A DNA stretch of 36,153 nt from positions 1 to 36,153 of the forward strand of contig CAADGY010000289.1 in assembly GCA_900696665.1 (NCBI GenBank). The letters run 5' to 3'. Source of the DNA: an uncultured Acidobacteriota bacterium. GTDB taxonomy: Bacteria > Acidobacteriota > Terriglobia > Bryobacterales > Bryobacteraceae. Each line of letters begins with the position of its first letter. Position 1 is the first letter of the stretch. A model generated the notes under the pieces. The model made no database searches. It was given only the letters and a program-made list of their open reading frames with translations, and was not told the DNA's origin. Positions 17,211 to 25,329 of the stretch are shown here, piece after piece. The position numbers and the translations under genes were made by a program.

Positions 17211-17969
17211 TCAGAGCCAGTATTCCCACTTACCGGCGAAGATCACATAAAAGGACAGGCAGGCGTTCGTGCACGCATGGGCCAGGATGCAATCCGCCAG
17301 GCTCCGGGTGCGGACCATCCACCAGTTGTAAATGATACCCGCCAGCAGTCCCACGTCCCAGTATGGCCCGTGTTCGGAAGCAAACATCAGCGCTGTCACC
17401 CAGAACGCCATGGCCGAGTAGGTACCCAGCTTCAAGGTTTCAAACTGCGGTTTGATGAGCCATCGCATGAGCCAGGCGCGCCAGAACAGCTCCTCAACCA
17501 CGGGAACAATGAGGACAGCGAGGACACTGCGGAAGAAGAGCACCCACCCATCCATGCGATGGTGGTCCGCGATGGAACTGGTGATTGTGCCGGTTATGCC
17601 GTTCTGAAAAAGCCAGTGATCGCGGTAGCCGGACCACAATAGATCAGGCAGAATCCAGATTATGAAAACGGCCACGCCGGTCCCCAGGCTCGCTACCGGC
17701 TGCGACAGGCGGAAATCCAGCACGTGGCGCGAAAAAACAATCAGTAACAGGGCTATGATGGCAGCCCTTGCCGGGTACTGCCAGCTTCCCAGTTCCAGGT
17801 ACTGGTGTCCGACAAGCAGCACCAGAAAGACCGTGAATGGCAATACGTACGGCAAAGAAGGATACCGCAATGCCGATGGCCTGTTCTTGCGGTGGCTGTC
17901 CGGCCGTTCAGATACTTGGAGACCTCGGTGCGGTTCGATCACTTGGCCGGTATCATCCCAACTTGGCAA
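17211..17969 (-). CDS. CPBP-family intramembrane protease, CAAX prenyl protease-related (exosortase-associated type)
   Basis: Up to 252 residues, with several membrane helices. The CPBP motifs are present: E159-E160 with R164 (VEELFWRAW), H200 (FASEHG), and H231 with N235 (AHACTNACLS), forming the putative metal site in the membrane. The C-terminal pattern TRSLADCILAHACTN and terminal KWEYW resembles the CAAX prenyl protease-related group seen with PEP-CTERM/exosortase loci (TIGR03008-like, from memory). It overlaps the end of the upstream TPR lipoprotein gene by 17 bases if the TTG at 17969 is used; a GTG at 17942 is the more conservative start. The paired TPR lipoprotein strengthens an exosortase link, although no exosortase is in the window. 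The substrate is unknown. Confidence 0.82.
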   Translation of the reverse strand: MPSWDDTGQVIEPHRGLQVSERPDSHRKNRPSALRYPSLPYVLPFTVFLVLLVGHQYLELGSWQYPARAAIIALLLIVFSRHVLDFRLSQPVASLGTGVAVFIIWILPDLLWSGYRDHWLFQNGITGTITSSIADHHRMDGWVLFFRSVLAVLIVPVVEELFWRAWLMRWLIKPQFETLKLGTYSAMAFWVTALMFASEHGPYWDVGLLAGIIYNWWMVRTRSLADCILAHACTNACLSFYVIFAGKWEYWL

Positions 17970-20259
17970 TCAGTTCCTTGATCTTGCTTTCCTGCTGCTG
18001 ATTTGGACTGGCGCGGAGCGCAGCTTCCAACTCACGCTTTGCACTTAGCTTGTCGCCCTTCTGCGCCAGCGCCGTCGCGTAATGATACCGGTAGTCGGCG
18101 CGCTGCGGGTTCTTGGCGACAAGACCGCTAAGAATCTGAATGGCATTGTCATTGAGATTCTTCTTGATATAGATCAGCGCCAGCGTATCGGCCACGTCGG
18201 TATTCTGCGGCAGCCGCTGCCGCGCGCGCTGCGCATAGGTCAGTGCCCTGTCGAGGTCACCTCCGGACTCGGCGATGATATACGCGAGATTATTCAGCGC
18301 AATGGGATTATCCGATTCGAGGCGAATCACCTGCTCGTAGAGCGGCATCGCCTCGCTCTGCCGGCCGGCCGCTTCGAGCATCAGGGCAAGCTGCAGATTG
18401 GTGGATGCGTTATTGGGCATCAATTCGCGCGCGCGGCGCAGGTTTTGTAAGGCGGATGCGGTATCGCCCTTTCGCCGGTAATATTCACCGAGCCGGGAAT
18501 ACAGGTCGGCGGACTGCGGATACTGCTTCACGAGATCGCTCATTTCGGCTATAGCCGCGTCGTACTCGCCCCGGACGGCTGCAATATTCGCGCGTGCAAT
18601 GCGCAGGTCGCGCACCTCGGGATGTTTGGACACTTCGGCGGTCAACAACTCCGTGGCCTGCTGCGGGCGCCCCTGCGAGAGGTAGGTTTCCGCAAGCGCC
18701 AGCGTCGCGCGGGGGTTATCCGGCGCCTGCTGCCTGACGTGTGTAAAACTTGTCTCGGCGTCTTTGAGACGGCCTTCCTGATAGTTGAGCACGCCGAGCT
18801 GGAACTGGGCTTCAACGGACTGAGGCTGCCGTTTCAGCGTGTCCAACAGCTCCGTCCGCGCCCGCTCGCGGTCGCCCGAAGCCATCAGAGTGGCGGAACG
18901 GATGAGCCGCGCCGGGGTGCTGTACGGGTTGACGGCGAGCACCTCGTCGGCGAGTTGGCGGGCTGACGCATAGTTGCGGACACGAACATAGAGCTCCGCA
19001 AGAATGAGTTTACCCGGCAGAAAAGTGGGCGCCATCTTGACCGCGTCTTCGAGTTGCTGGCGTGCCCGCTCCGTCTGCCCGGTGGCAAGATAGGCGCGCC
19101 CAAGATTGAACCGCAAAATGGCATTCCGGGGAATCGACTTCACCACGGATTCCATGTCCTTGATGGCTTCCCGGATCTGGTCCTGGTTGCCGGTTTCGAG
19201 CGTCATCGCCGCGCGTATGGCGACCGTGTCCGGCTCGTTCGGACGCTCTGTGAGAATCTCATTGACGATCCTGGACGCTTCCTCGCGTTTGCCTTGGCGG
19301 AGCGACACCTCGATCATGCGCTTCTGGAAAGTCAGTTTCTGGTCGGGTTCCGATTCCACACCTTGCTGATAGAGCTTCATGGCCTGATCGAATTCACCGA
19401 TCCGGTAATAAAAATCGCCCACGGTAGAAAGCGCTCTCGGAAGGGTCTTGCGGTTCGCGATCACCGAATCCAGCGTTTCCGACATCTGCTGCCGCCGGTT
19501 CGTAGCCGCGTAAAAGCCGGCTAGCTGTACACGGGATTCCGTTGACGTGGGGTTGTTCCGGATCTTCAGCTTCAGGATTTCCTCGGCCTCCGCCTGCCGG
19601 TTCCGGCGCAGGTACTCCAGATAAAGACCGTCGTAGAGTTGGGGATATTCCTTGTTCTTTTCAATCGCCGTTTTGGCCAGCTTCTCGGCTTCATCAAACT
19701 GGTTGCTGGCGCTCAGCGTCTGCATCATGGCCAGCGAGACGTCAGGCTGGTACGGCTTAACCTCGTGCGCTTGGCGGAAATATTCGAGGGCCTTCGGCAG
19801 GTCCTGCCTGGCGAGCCCCAGGTAGCCGGCCAGCCGCAAACCCTCAAACAGTTTGGGATCCCGCTTCAGCAGGCGATCGGCAATCTGCTGCGCCTCCGCC
19901 AACAAGTCCCTCGGATGCTGCGGTTGAGCAAGGTATGCCGCTAAATAGATGTCGGCCAGCCTCGCCGCCGCATCCACGTTCGCCGGCTGCAACTCGACAG
20001 CACGGCGCAGGGCTCGTGAAGCTTCGCCGGGCCGGCTCATTCGCAGATCGGTCAACCCCAGCCGGTAGTAAGCCTCACCGTTCAAGCCGTCCTTCTTCAG
20101 TGCATTGCGATACATCAGGGCCGCTTCTTTATACTTGCCCCTCTCAAAATATTTGTTGCCGCTATCCACATACTTCTTGCTCACAACCTTGGGGTCGCGA
20201 TTGCACGCTGTGAACGCTAACAGTAAGGTCAAGCACAACAACAGCTTCCGAGACATCAT
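17953..20259 (-). CDS. TPR-repeat lipoprotein, PEP-CTERM/PrsT-like
   Basis: 768 residues. The N-terminus MMSRKLLLCLTLLLAFTACNRD is a lipoprotein signal with lipobox FTAC (the Cys after FTA), so the mature protein is lipid-anchored. It is followed by KKYVDSGNKYFERGKYKEAALMYRNAL and TPR repeats to the C-terminus, the layout of the TPR lipoprotein (PrsT) found in PEP-CTERM/exosortase systems. The ATG is preceded by AAAGGAAAATAG. A CAAX-protease-related gene follows directly and overlaps its end. PrsT-like proteins are presumed to act in exopolysaccharide or sorting machinery, but their exact role is not established. A generic outer-membrane TPR lipoprotein is the alternative reading. Confidence 0.85.
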   Translation of the reverse strand: MMSRKLLLCLTLLLAFTACNRDPKVVSKKYVDSGNKYFERGKYKEAALMYRNALKKDGLNGEAYYRLGLTDLRMSRPGEASRALRRAVELQPANVDAAARLADIYLAAYLAQPQHPRDLLAEAQQIADRLLKRDPKLFEGLRLAGYLGLARQDLPKALEYFRQAHEVKPYQPDVSLAMMQTLSASNQFDEAEKLAKTAIEKNKEYPQLYDGLYLEYLRRNRQAEAEEILKLKIRNNPTSTESRVQLAGFYAATNRRQQMSETLDSVIANRKTLPRALSTVGDFYYRIGEFDQAMKLYQQGVESEPDQKLTFQKRMIEVSLRQGKREEASRIVNEILTERPNEPDTVAIRAAMTLETGNQDQIREAIKDMESVVKSIPRNAILRFNLGRAYLATGQTERARQQLEDAVKMAPTFLPGKLILAELYVRVRNYASARQLADEVLAVNPYSTPARLIRSATLMASGDRERARTELLDTLKRQPQSVEAQFQLGVLNYQEGRLKDAETSFTHVRQQAPDNPRATLALAETYLSQGRPQQATELLTAEVSKHPEVRDLRIARANIAAVRGEYDAAIAEMSDLVKQYPQSADLYSRLGEYYRRKGDTASALQNLRRARELMPNNASTNLQLALMLEAAGRQSEAMPLYEQVIRLESDNPIALNNLAYIIAESGGDLDRALTYAQRARQRLPQNTDVADTLALIYIKKNLNDNAIQILSGLVAKNPQRADYRYHYATALAQKGDKLSAKRELEAALRASPNQQQESKIKELIAKLG

Positions 20260-20335
20260 CTATTTTCCTTTGCCGTTCTCCCTCTACTTCACCATACCGG
20301 TCATAAGTGCGCAATGGACCGCGGGTTATGCGCAC

Positions 20336-20347
20336 CCAGTACACTGG
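20336..20347. promoter_or_regulatory. Short inverted repeat upstream of the TPR lipoprotein gene
   Basis: CCAGT-AC-ACTGG is a perfect 5-base dyad in the 105-base gap between the TPR lipoprotein start (20259) and the end of the TolC-like gene. A run of eight C bases (20350-20357) lies beside it. It could be a regulator site, but dyads this short are expected by chance. Confidence 0.2.
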
Positions 20348-20364
20348 TACCCCCCCCGCAATAT

Positions 20365-21654
20365 TTAAAGGAGTAGACCCATCAGGCTGCCCGTCCGCCA
20401 GGCGAGTTCGTAAGCGGCCCGCTCCACGGCATACTGGGCGTTGAGAAAAGCGATCCACTTTTCGTTTTCTGTGTAGCGGGCATTTTCCACGTCCCTCATG
20501 GATACGCGGCCTTCCTGCATGCGGGCCAGCAGAATTGACAACTGCTCCCGCGCGACCTCCAGGTCGAGCCGTGCCACTTCGGCGGCCGTTTTCGCGTTTT
20601 CGAGCTGCTGGTAGGACTGCCGTGCCTCCAGCGCAACACGGCTGCGGGTCCGGTTGACCTCCACCCGTATGCGTGAGACTTCCAGCTCCGCTTGTGCGGT
20701 CCGCGCTGCCGAAGCCGCGCCAGCATAGATGGGCACCTGGAAGGAAACTCCAATCTGTCCATTGTGCCGCTGAAACTTCCGGAAGAAATCCTCGTAGTTG
20801 TTAAATTTGGAGAAGAGGCCGTATTGCGCCACCAAGTCCACGGTCGGCAGCCATGCTGCCTTGTTAGCCCGGACTTCATATCCCTTGGCGAGCAGAGAGG
20901 ATTCGAGCCGCTTGACCTCACGGCTATTTTCGAGGGCGATTTTCGCCGCGGACTCTTCGGAAGCAGGCAGTTCCGGCAGGGCCCTTTCGTCTTTAGCGGG
21001 TTCGATCTGGTCCTGAGGATCGAAACCTAAGACGACGGACAGAGAACGTTGCGCATACTCCTGCTGCCCCTCCAGTTCCTGCGCGTGCTGCCTGGCTACG
21101 GCAACATTCAATTCGGCGCGGCGCGCTTCGACGGCGAGTTCCCGTCCCTCCCTGACACGCACAGCGGTCTCTTCGGCCACCTTACGCGCACTTTCCACCT
21201 GCCGCCAGGCGATATCCGCCGCGCGAGCCGCCCTTTCCGCATCGAGGAACAGCGAAGCAGTGCGCAGGGCGATCTCTTCACTGCGGCTGGCCGCATCCAG
21301 GGCGCGGCCGCGCGCGTCTTCTTTTGCTTGCGCCACCTGGTAGCTCAGCGGGCGGTTAAAGATGGATGCAACCGCCCGTGCCTGAAACACCGATGGCGCC
21401 GAACCTTCAATGCTCATCGGATAGCCATAGCTGTAAGCAGCCCCGCTACCTACAAAAACTTTCGGGATGAAAGGGTCCTTCGCAATTCGAACAGCCTGTT
21501 CCGCCTGTTGCTCATCGAGCCGCGCGCTCACGATATCGGGATTCTGTTTCATCGCAATCCCGACGGTCTGTTTCAGAGTCAGCTTTCGAACCTCCGCCCG
21601 CAGGAGCGCGAAGGTGGAACTGAGAAGGATGATGGAACCGGCAAGCCTCCACAT
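20365..21654 (-). CDS. TolC-like outer membrane efflux protein
   Basis: 429 residues from the ATG at 21654, beginning with a signal peptide (MWRLAGSIILLSSTFALLRAEV). The mature part has the two-fold OEP repeat: LTLKQTVGIAMKQNPDIVSARLD near the start, long coiled helices rich in Ala, Arg and Glu, a central VRANKAAWLPTVDLVAQYGLF strand, and the second repeat with QAELEVSRIRVEVNR. TolC-family trimers form the outer-membrane channel of tripartite efflux or type I secretion systems. No inner-membrane pump or periplasmic adaptor gene is next to it, so its partners are elsewhere. An in-frame ATG at 21723 would add 23 residues ahead of the signal peptide and overlap the divergent gene, so I rejected it. 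Confidence 0.9.
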   Translation of the reverse strand: MWRLAGSIILLSSTFALLRAEVRKLTLKQTVGIAMKQNPDIVSARLDEQQAEQAVRIAKDPFIPKVFVGSGAAYSYGYPMSIEGSAPSVFQARAVASIFNRPLSYQVAQAKEDARGRALDAASRSEEIALRTASLFLDAERAARAADIAWRQVESARKVAEETAVRVREGRELAVEARRAELNVAVARQHAQELEGQQEYAQRSLSVVLGFDPQDQIEPAKDERALPELPASEESAAKIALENSREVKRLESSLLAKGYEVRANKAAWLPTVDLVAQYGLFSKFNNYEDFFRKFQRHNGQIGVSFQVPIYAGAASAARTAQAELEVSRIRVEVNRTRSRVALEARQSYQQLENAKTAAEVARLDLEVAREQLSILLARMQEGRVSMRDVENARYTENEKWIAFLNAQYAVERAAYELAWRTGSLMGLLL

Positions 21655-21693
21655 AAAGATATGGTAACGGCGCCGGATGGTGTACGCTTCCGG

Positions 21694-21699
21694 TATACT
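21694..21699 (+). promoter_or_regulatory. Probable -10 element (TATACT) of the SelA-like gene
   Basis: TATACT lies 23 bases before the ATG at 21723, with GGGAGG (21710-21715) between. It gives a short leader like the one proposed at 1097-1102. No clear -35 is seen. Confidence 0.4.
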
Positions 21700-21722
21700 C
21701 ACTCCCATCGGGAGGCGATACA

Positions 21723-22940
21723 ATGACGAATTTCCTCAAACGCCTGCTTAGCCGGCGAGACCTGTTCGGCACCGGCGCGGCGGCGGCACTAGCGCCGCTT
21801 ACACGCGGGGAGTCCAAACCGCTGTACCACGAAAGTATTTACACGCGATTGCTTGGCGTGCGTCCGCTGCTCTCCTGCCGGGGACACACGACGATCTATG
21901 GCGGCTCGCTGATGCCTCCGGAAGTCCTACGGGCCATGGAGGAGGCAAACGATCAGTTCGTCGACATGTATGAACTGAATGCAGCGGCCGGCCGCCGGAT
22001 TGCGGAAGTAATGAAGACCGAGGCCGCGCTTGTGACAGCCGGTTCCTTTTCCGCGATGCTGCTGGGTGCGGCCGCCTGCCTCACCGGTACAGACCCGGAG
22101 AAGATTGCGGCGCTGCCGCACCCGGCATGGGACCGGAAAGAATGCCTGATTCCGAAAGGCCACCGGGTGGTTTACGACCGCGCCTACCGCGCCGCCGGCA
22201 TGACGATCATCGAGGTGGAGAATAGAGATCAGCTTACGAACGCTATTAGCGGCAAGACAGCGATGCTGGCGGGGTTGGGCAGCACGGAACGCTCACGGCG
22301 CCCCGGCATCATGCCGCTCGTAGAACTGATCAGCATCGGCAGGAAAGCCGGCATACCCGTGCTCATCGACGCCGCGTCGGAATTGCCGCCGGTATCCAGC
22401 CTGACGCACTATACGGCGATGGGCGCGGACCTCACCGTCATCAGTGGAGGTAAAGGGTTGCTCGGGCCTCAATCGACGGGTATTCTCGCCGGCCGTAAAG
22501 ATCTCATTGAGGCCGCCGCATTAAACCATTCGCCCAATGCAAATATCGGGCGCGGAATGAAGGTGGGGAAAGAGGAGATCGTAGGCCTGATTGCCGCGCT
22601 GAACCGCTACGTCGATCTCGATCACGAAACGGTGATGGAAACCTGGAACAGGAAAGCCCGTTTCATGACCGATCAGTTAAAAGACGTGCCCGGCGTCAAG
22701 GCCGAGTACCGGATCAACGGCTCGGGGTTCGGCGAGATGCGCCTTACCTGGGATCGCAACATCATTCCTCTTACCGGAAAGGAAGCGTTCCGGAAACTGA
22801 TGAGCGGTGAGCCGCGCATCCTCTATTACGAGGACGATGAGGGAGGAACATTTCAGACGCGCTGTATGAAAGACGGCGACGAGATCCTTGCCTCGCGCCG
22901 GCTGCGGCAGTTCTTTCTCGAAGAAGCGCGCAAAGCTTGA
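21723..22940 (+). CDS. Tat-signal SelA-like PLP-dependent enzyme
   Basis: 405 residues with the fold-type I pattern of the SelA/DgaE-like group: RPLLSCRGHTTIYGGSLMPP near the start, AALVTAGSFSAML, D216 in PVLIDAASELPP that would contact the PLP nitrogen, and the Schiff-base K244 in VISGGKGLLGPQSTG. These proteins look like selenocysteine synthase but many are lyases or transferases acting on amino acids or sugar acids. The N-terminus LLSRRDLFGTGAAAALAPL is a twin-arginine signal, so export is predicted, an unusual place for a PLP enzyme. No selenocysteine genes (selB, selD, tRNA-Sec) are nearby, so a SelA function is unlikely. GGGAGG seven bases before the ATG supports the start. Confidence 0.88.
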   Translation: MTNFLKRLLSRRDLFGTGAAAALAPLTRGESKPLYHESIYTRLLGVRPLLSCRGHTTIYGGSLMPPEVLRAMEEANDQFVDMYELNAAAGRRIAEVMKTEAALVTAGSFSAMLLGAAACLTGTDPEKIAALPHPAWDRKECLIPKGHRVVYDRAYRAAGMTIIEVENRDQLTNAISGKTAMLAGLGSTERSRRPGIMPLVELISIGRKAGIPVLIDAASELPPVSSLTHYTAMGADLTVISGGKGLLGPQSTGILAGRKDLIEAAALNHSPNANIGRGMKVGKEEIVGLIAALNRYVDLDHETVMETWNRKARFMTDQLKDVPGVKAEYRINGSGFGEMRLTWDRNIIPLTGKEAFRKLMSGEPRILYYEDDEGGTFQTRCMKDGDEILASRRLRQFFLEEARKA

Positions 22941-22945
22941 GGCCC

Positions 22946-22960
22946 GCGGGCGTCGCCCGT
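22946..22960. terminator. Small GC-rich hairpin between convergent genes
   Basis: CGGG (22947-22950) and CCCG (22956-22959), extended by a G-T pair, form a short stem-loop in the 19-base gap between two converging stops. There is no T-run. It is a weak candidate for a shared terminator. Confidence 0.25.
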
Positions 22961-23835
22961 CAGGGCTGATCGTAGCCGGTGAGCCTGCGCACCCAGATAT
23001 TGCGGTATCTCACTTTCGTATCGTGGTCCTGTAAGACAAGCGGTTCCTCGGCGCCATGTGGAGCATAAGGACGCACGATGCGATGCGCCATCCGGCCGAT
23101 GAATTGCTGCCGGTGATGCACCAGCACGCCGTTGTGAAACACCGTGGCATACGCCGGTTTCACGAGCTTGCCGCCTTCAAAAACGGGCGCTTCGAAGATG
23201 ATGTCGAACGTCTGCCATTCTCCGGGCTTGCGGGAAGCATTTACCAGCGGCGGCCATTGCCCGTAGAGGGAAGCAGCCTGGCCATCGGCATAAGTGGGGT
23301 TGTCGTAAGAGTCGAGCACCTGGATTTCATAGTTACCCATGATCACCACGCCGCTGTTGCCTCGCCACTGGCTGGTGCCGTCGATTTCCGCCGGAGTGGC
23401 CCATTCGATGTGAAACTGCGCGTCGCCGAACTTTTCTTTGCTGATCAGATCGCCCGTGCTACCAGCAATCTCCATGTAACCGTCCTGCACCTTCCAGCCG
23501 GGCTTGATCATCTTGCCGCGGTCCGCTCCGCGGCCGCGCGCGTACCACTTCGACAGGTCCTTTCCATCGAACAGAACAATCGCGTCGGAAGGCGGTTGGT
23601 GGCGGCAGTCGTCCGCAGCCGGCGTCACAACACGCGGACGTGGCCGTTTGATGTCGTGCACACGCCACTTCTGGCCCGGCAGAAACGGAGTGTCGTCATA
23701 GCCGATGGGAGCGGTCCGTTTCTTGTTCTCCTGGGCCTGTGCCCAGCCTCCACCCGAAATCAACAACGCGCCAGTACCGAGAACGGCGCCAATAGCCAGC
23801 AACTGCATGTTTACACCGGATATGGGATGTTTCAT
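22960..23835 (-). CDS. Secreted DUF1080 protein (3-keto-disaccharide hydrolase-like)
   Basis: 291 residues. The N-terminus has a hydrophobic export signal (MQLLAIGAVLGTGALLISGGGWAQAQ), which may begin at Met10. The DUF1080 domain shows IVLFDGKDLSKWYARG (about 87-102), GWKVQDGYMEI, SKEKFGDAQFHIEW, RGNSGVVIMGNYEIQVLDSY and the closing VRYRNIWVRRL. The fold is a lectin-like beta sandwich; characterised members act on 3-keto-glycosides. It is near an exported Hyi-like isomerase on the same strand and about 10 kb from a Tat-exported Gfo/Idh enzyme, which fits a keto-sugar role. The substrate is inferred from family only. Confidence 0.9.
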   Translation of the reverse strand: MKHPISGVNMQLLAIGAVLGTGALLISGGGWAQAQENKKRTAPIGYDDTPFLPGQKWRVHDIKRPRPRVVTPAADDCRHQPPSDAIVLFDGKDLSKWYARGRGADRGKMIKPGWKVQDGYMEIAGSTGDLISKEKFGDAQFHIEWATPAEIDGTSQWRGNSGVVIMGNYEIQVLDSYDNPTYADGQAASLYGQWPPLVNASRKPGEWQTFDIIFEAPVFEGGKLVKPAYATVFHNGVLVHHRQQFIGRMAHRIVRPYAPHGAEEPLVLQDHDTKVRYRNIWVRRLTGYDQP

Positions 23836-23895
23836 GACCTTCCCTCAAACTAACCTTACAGCATAGCGTCCGCTGGTTCCCCTTGTGGACGCGGC

Positions 23896-23910
23896 GTTGC
23901 ATAATGCAAC
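23896..23910. promoter_or_regulatory. Perfect 15-base palindrome overlapping a -10-like CATAAT
   Basis: GTTGCAT-A-ATGCAAC is a perfect inverted repeat ending one base before the ATG at 23912. CATAAT within it (23900-23905) is a good -10 sequence, and the expected start of transcription would fall at or next to the A of the ATG, so the mRNA may be leaderless with an operator over the promoter. Confidence 0.45.
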
Positions 23911-23911
23911 C

Positions 23912-24184
23912 ATGCCTTGCGTCATCGCGTTGCTCGCCCTGCTTTTCCCCCGTGTGGCTCTCGTGCTGGTGTTCTTCCTGACAAACTACATTCAAAAAGC
24001 ATTCCCCGATTCGCTGCTATGGCCGCTTCTCGGGTTTGTCTTTCTTCCTTTGACAACACTGGTCTACGCCTGGGCTATCAACGTCGCAGGAGCGATTACA
24101 GGGGTATACCTGGTCATTCTGATTCTCGCGGTACTTTTCGACCTCGGGCTCCTGGGCGGCAGCGCAAGGTGGCGGCGGGATTGA
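23912..24184 (+). CDS. Small membrane protein of unknown function
   Basis: 90 residues from the ATG at 23912 (MPCVIALLALLFPRVALVLVFFL). Three hydrophobic stretches are visible: residues about 3-24, 34-58 (LLWPLLGFVFLPLTTLVYAWAI) and 60-82 (AGAITGVYLVILILAVLFDLGLL), with a basic tail (ARWRRD). The proline after the first part of helix one and the absence of charged residues inside the helices indicate an integral inner-membrane protein. No ribosome site is present upstream; the start may be leaderless. A GTG at 23885 would add nine residues encoded by the palindrome. It sits between two minus-strand sugar genes on the opposite strand, so it has its own promoter. I do not recognise a function. 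Confidence 0.75.
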   Translation: MPCVIALLALLFPRVALVLVFFLTNYIQKAFPDSLLWPLLGFVFLPLTTLVYAWAINVAGAITGVYLVILILAVLFDLGLLGGSARWRRD

Positions 24185-24214
24185 TTCACCGCCCGGAACT
24201 CGATGCGAGCCCGT

Positions 24215-25096
24215 TCAGGTCCAGGTGTCCGCCTTTCGATAAGCTTCGAAACATTTCTTTACGCCCGCCATGCCGCGGACGCTCAGTCCATGCTCCATGC
24301 CGAGGATACCTTTGTAGCCCTTCTCATAAATGGCTTTGAACACGTTGGTCCAGTTGACTTCCCCGGTAAACGGCTCCCGGCGGCCCGGCACGTCGCCCAC
24401 TTGAAAATAGCCGATCCAGTCCCAGTATTTGTGAATGTGGTTGATAATGTTGCCTTCGGAAATCTGCTGGTGATAGATGTCGAAGAGAATCCGCACGTTC
24501 GGGTGATTGACGCCGCTGATGATCTGGTGGGCGTGCTCGGAGAATACGACGAAGTATCCGGCATGGTCCACGCGGATGTTCAAAGGTTCCAGCACCAATA
24601 GCATTTTGGTTTTTTCGACGATATCCGCGGCGCGTTTCAGCACTTCAATGCAGTTCTTCGTCTGCTGCTCGTGCGACAGGGATTTGGAAGCAAGACCGGA
24701 AGTGACGGTGGCGGCTTCGTTGCCGATAATGTTATGGATTTCAACCGCCCGCTTGACGTCCGCCAGGAACTTCGCGTGGAACCGGGGATCAACCATGGCG
24801 TCGCCTTTCCATCCGCCCGAATTGACGACGAATACGCCCATGCTCATCTTCAATTCGTCCATCTTTTTGCGGAACGTCTGGATCTCGGCATTCGAATGCT
24901 GCGGCAGGCCGTTGTATTCGAACGCGCGGAAGCCGTAATCGGCATAGATTTCAAGCTGGCGTGGAATCGGTGTCTCGGGAACAAAACCGATACGGGGCGC
25001 GTAACGCAAATGCCAGTCGTGTTTCCATTCCGCGGCGGGTGTGGGACGGGCGGCGGCAGCCGCCAGCGATGCTGTGAGCAGTTGACGTCGATTCAT
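24215..25096 (-). CDS. Exported hydroxypyruvate isomerase-like sugar isomerase/epimerase (TIM barrel)
   Basis: 293 residues of the Hyi/IolE-like AP-endonuclease TIM barrel. The N-terminus NRRQLLTASLAAAAARPTPA is a short export signal with paired Arg. Key barrel elements are YADYGFRAFEYNGLPQHS, VLEPLNIRVDH, VRILFDIYHQQISEG, GYFQVGDVPGRREP and ILGMEHG; the Glu, Asp, His and Glu of LEPLN, FDIYHQ, QVGD(VPG) and GMEH are positioned as the metal-binding set. Family members interconvert hydroxypyruvate or keto- and aldo-sugars. It is divergent from rhamnulokinase with a 233-base gap and lies near the DUF1080 gene, so a role on a keto-sugar is plausible. The exact substrate is open. Confidence 0.88.
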   Translation of the reverse strand: MNRRQLLTASLAAAAARPTPAAEWKHDWHLRYAPRIGFVPETPIPRQLEIYADYGFRAFEYNGLPQHSNAEIQTFRKKMDELKMSMGVFVVNSGGWKGDAMVDPRFHAKFLADVKRAVEIHNIIGNEAATVTSGLASKSLSHEQQTKNCIEVLKRAADIVEKTKMLLVLEPLNIRVDHAGYFVVFSEHAHQIISGVNHPNVRILFDIYHQQISEGNIINHIHKYWDWIGYFQVGDVPGRREPFTGEVNWTNVFKAIYEKGYKGILGMEHGLSVRGMAGVKKCFEAYRKADTWT

Positions 25097-25329
25097 ACTT
25101 GACCAAAGCTATACCACAAAAAAATCACAAGTTCTTTCCACGTTTCCGGCGCCGGTTCAGCGTATGACTGCGACGGATGTGTTCCCTGGGAGCGCCCTGC
25201 GCCGGGAGCTAGCAGTAAAAAAATCGTTCTCGGCAAAGTCACCATCGATACGCAGGGCAATTCACTCCGGCCCGTGCTTTCCGCAAGGTGATGTAATGAG
25301 CGATATACTACTCACTCTGCCCCTTGCCC
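25097..25329. other. Divergent intergenic region
   Basis: 233 bases between the starts of the Hyi-like and rhamnulokinase genes. It contains two AT-rich AAAAAAATC stretches (within 25119-25126 and near 25217-25224) in otherwise GC-rich DNA and the TATACT noted separately. I see no ORF with codon support, no RNA gene and no long dyad. It presumably holds both promoters. Confidence 0.6.
25304..25309 (+). promoter_or_regulatory. Probable -10 element (TATACT) of rhaB
   Basis: TATACT lies 20 bases before the ATG at 25330. It is the third plus-strand gene in the window with this hexamer 20-30 bases before its start. No clear -35 is visible. Confidence 0.38.

Noticed and set aside
21655-21723. Upstream start for the TolC-like gene
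   Set aside because: It would place 23 residues before a clear signal peptide and overlap the first codon of the divergent gene.
25119-25224. Two AAAAAAATC stretches as a direct repeat or mobile element scar
   Set aside because: The match is short and AT-homopolymeric, with no terminal inverted repeats or transposase nearby.
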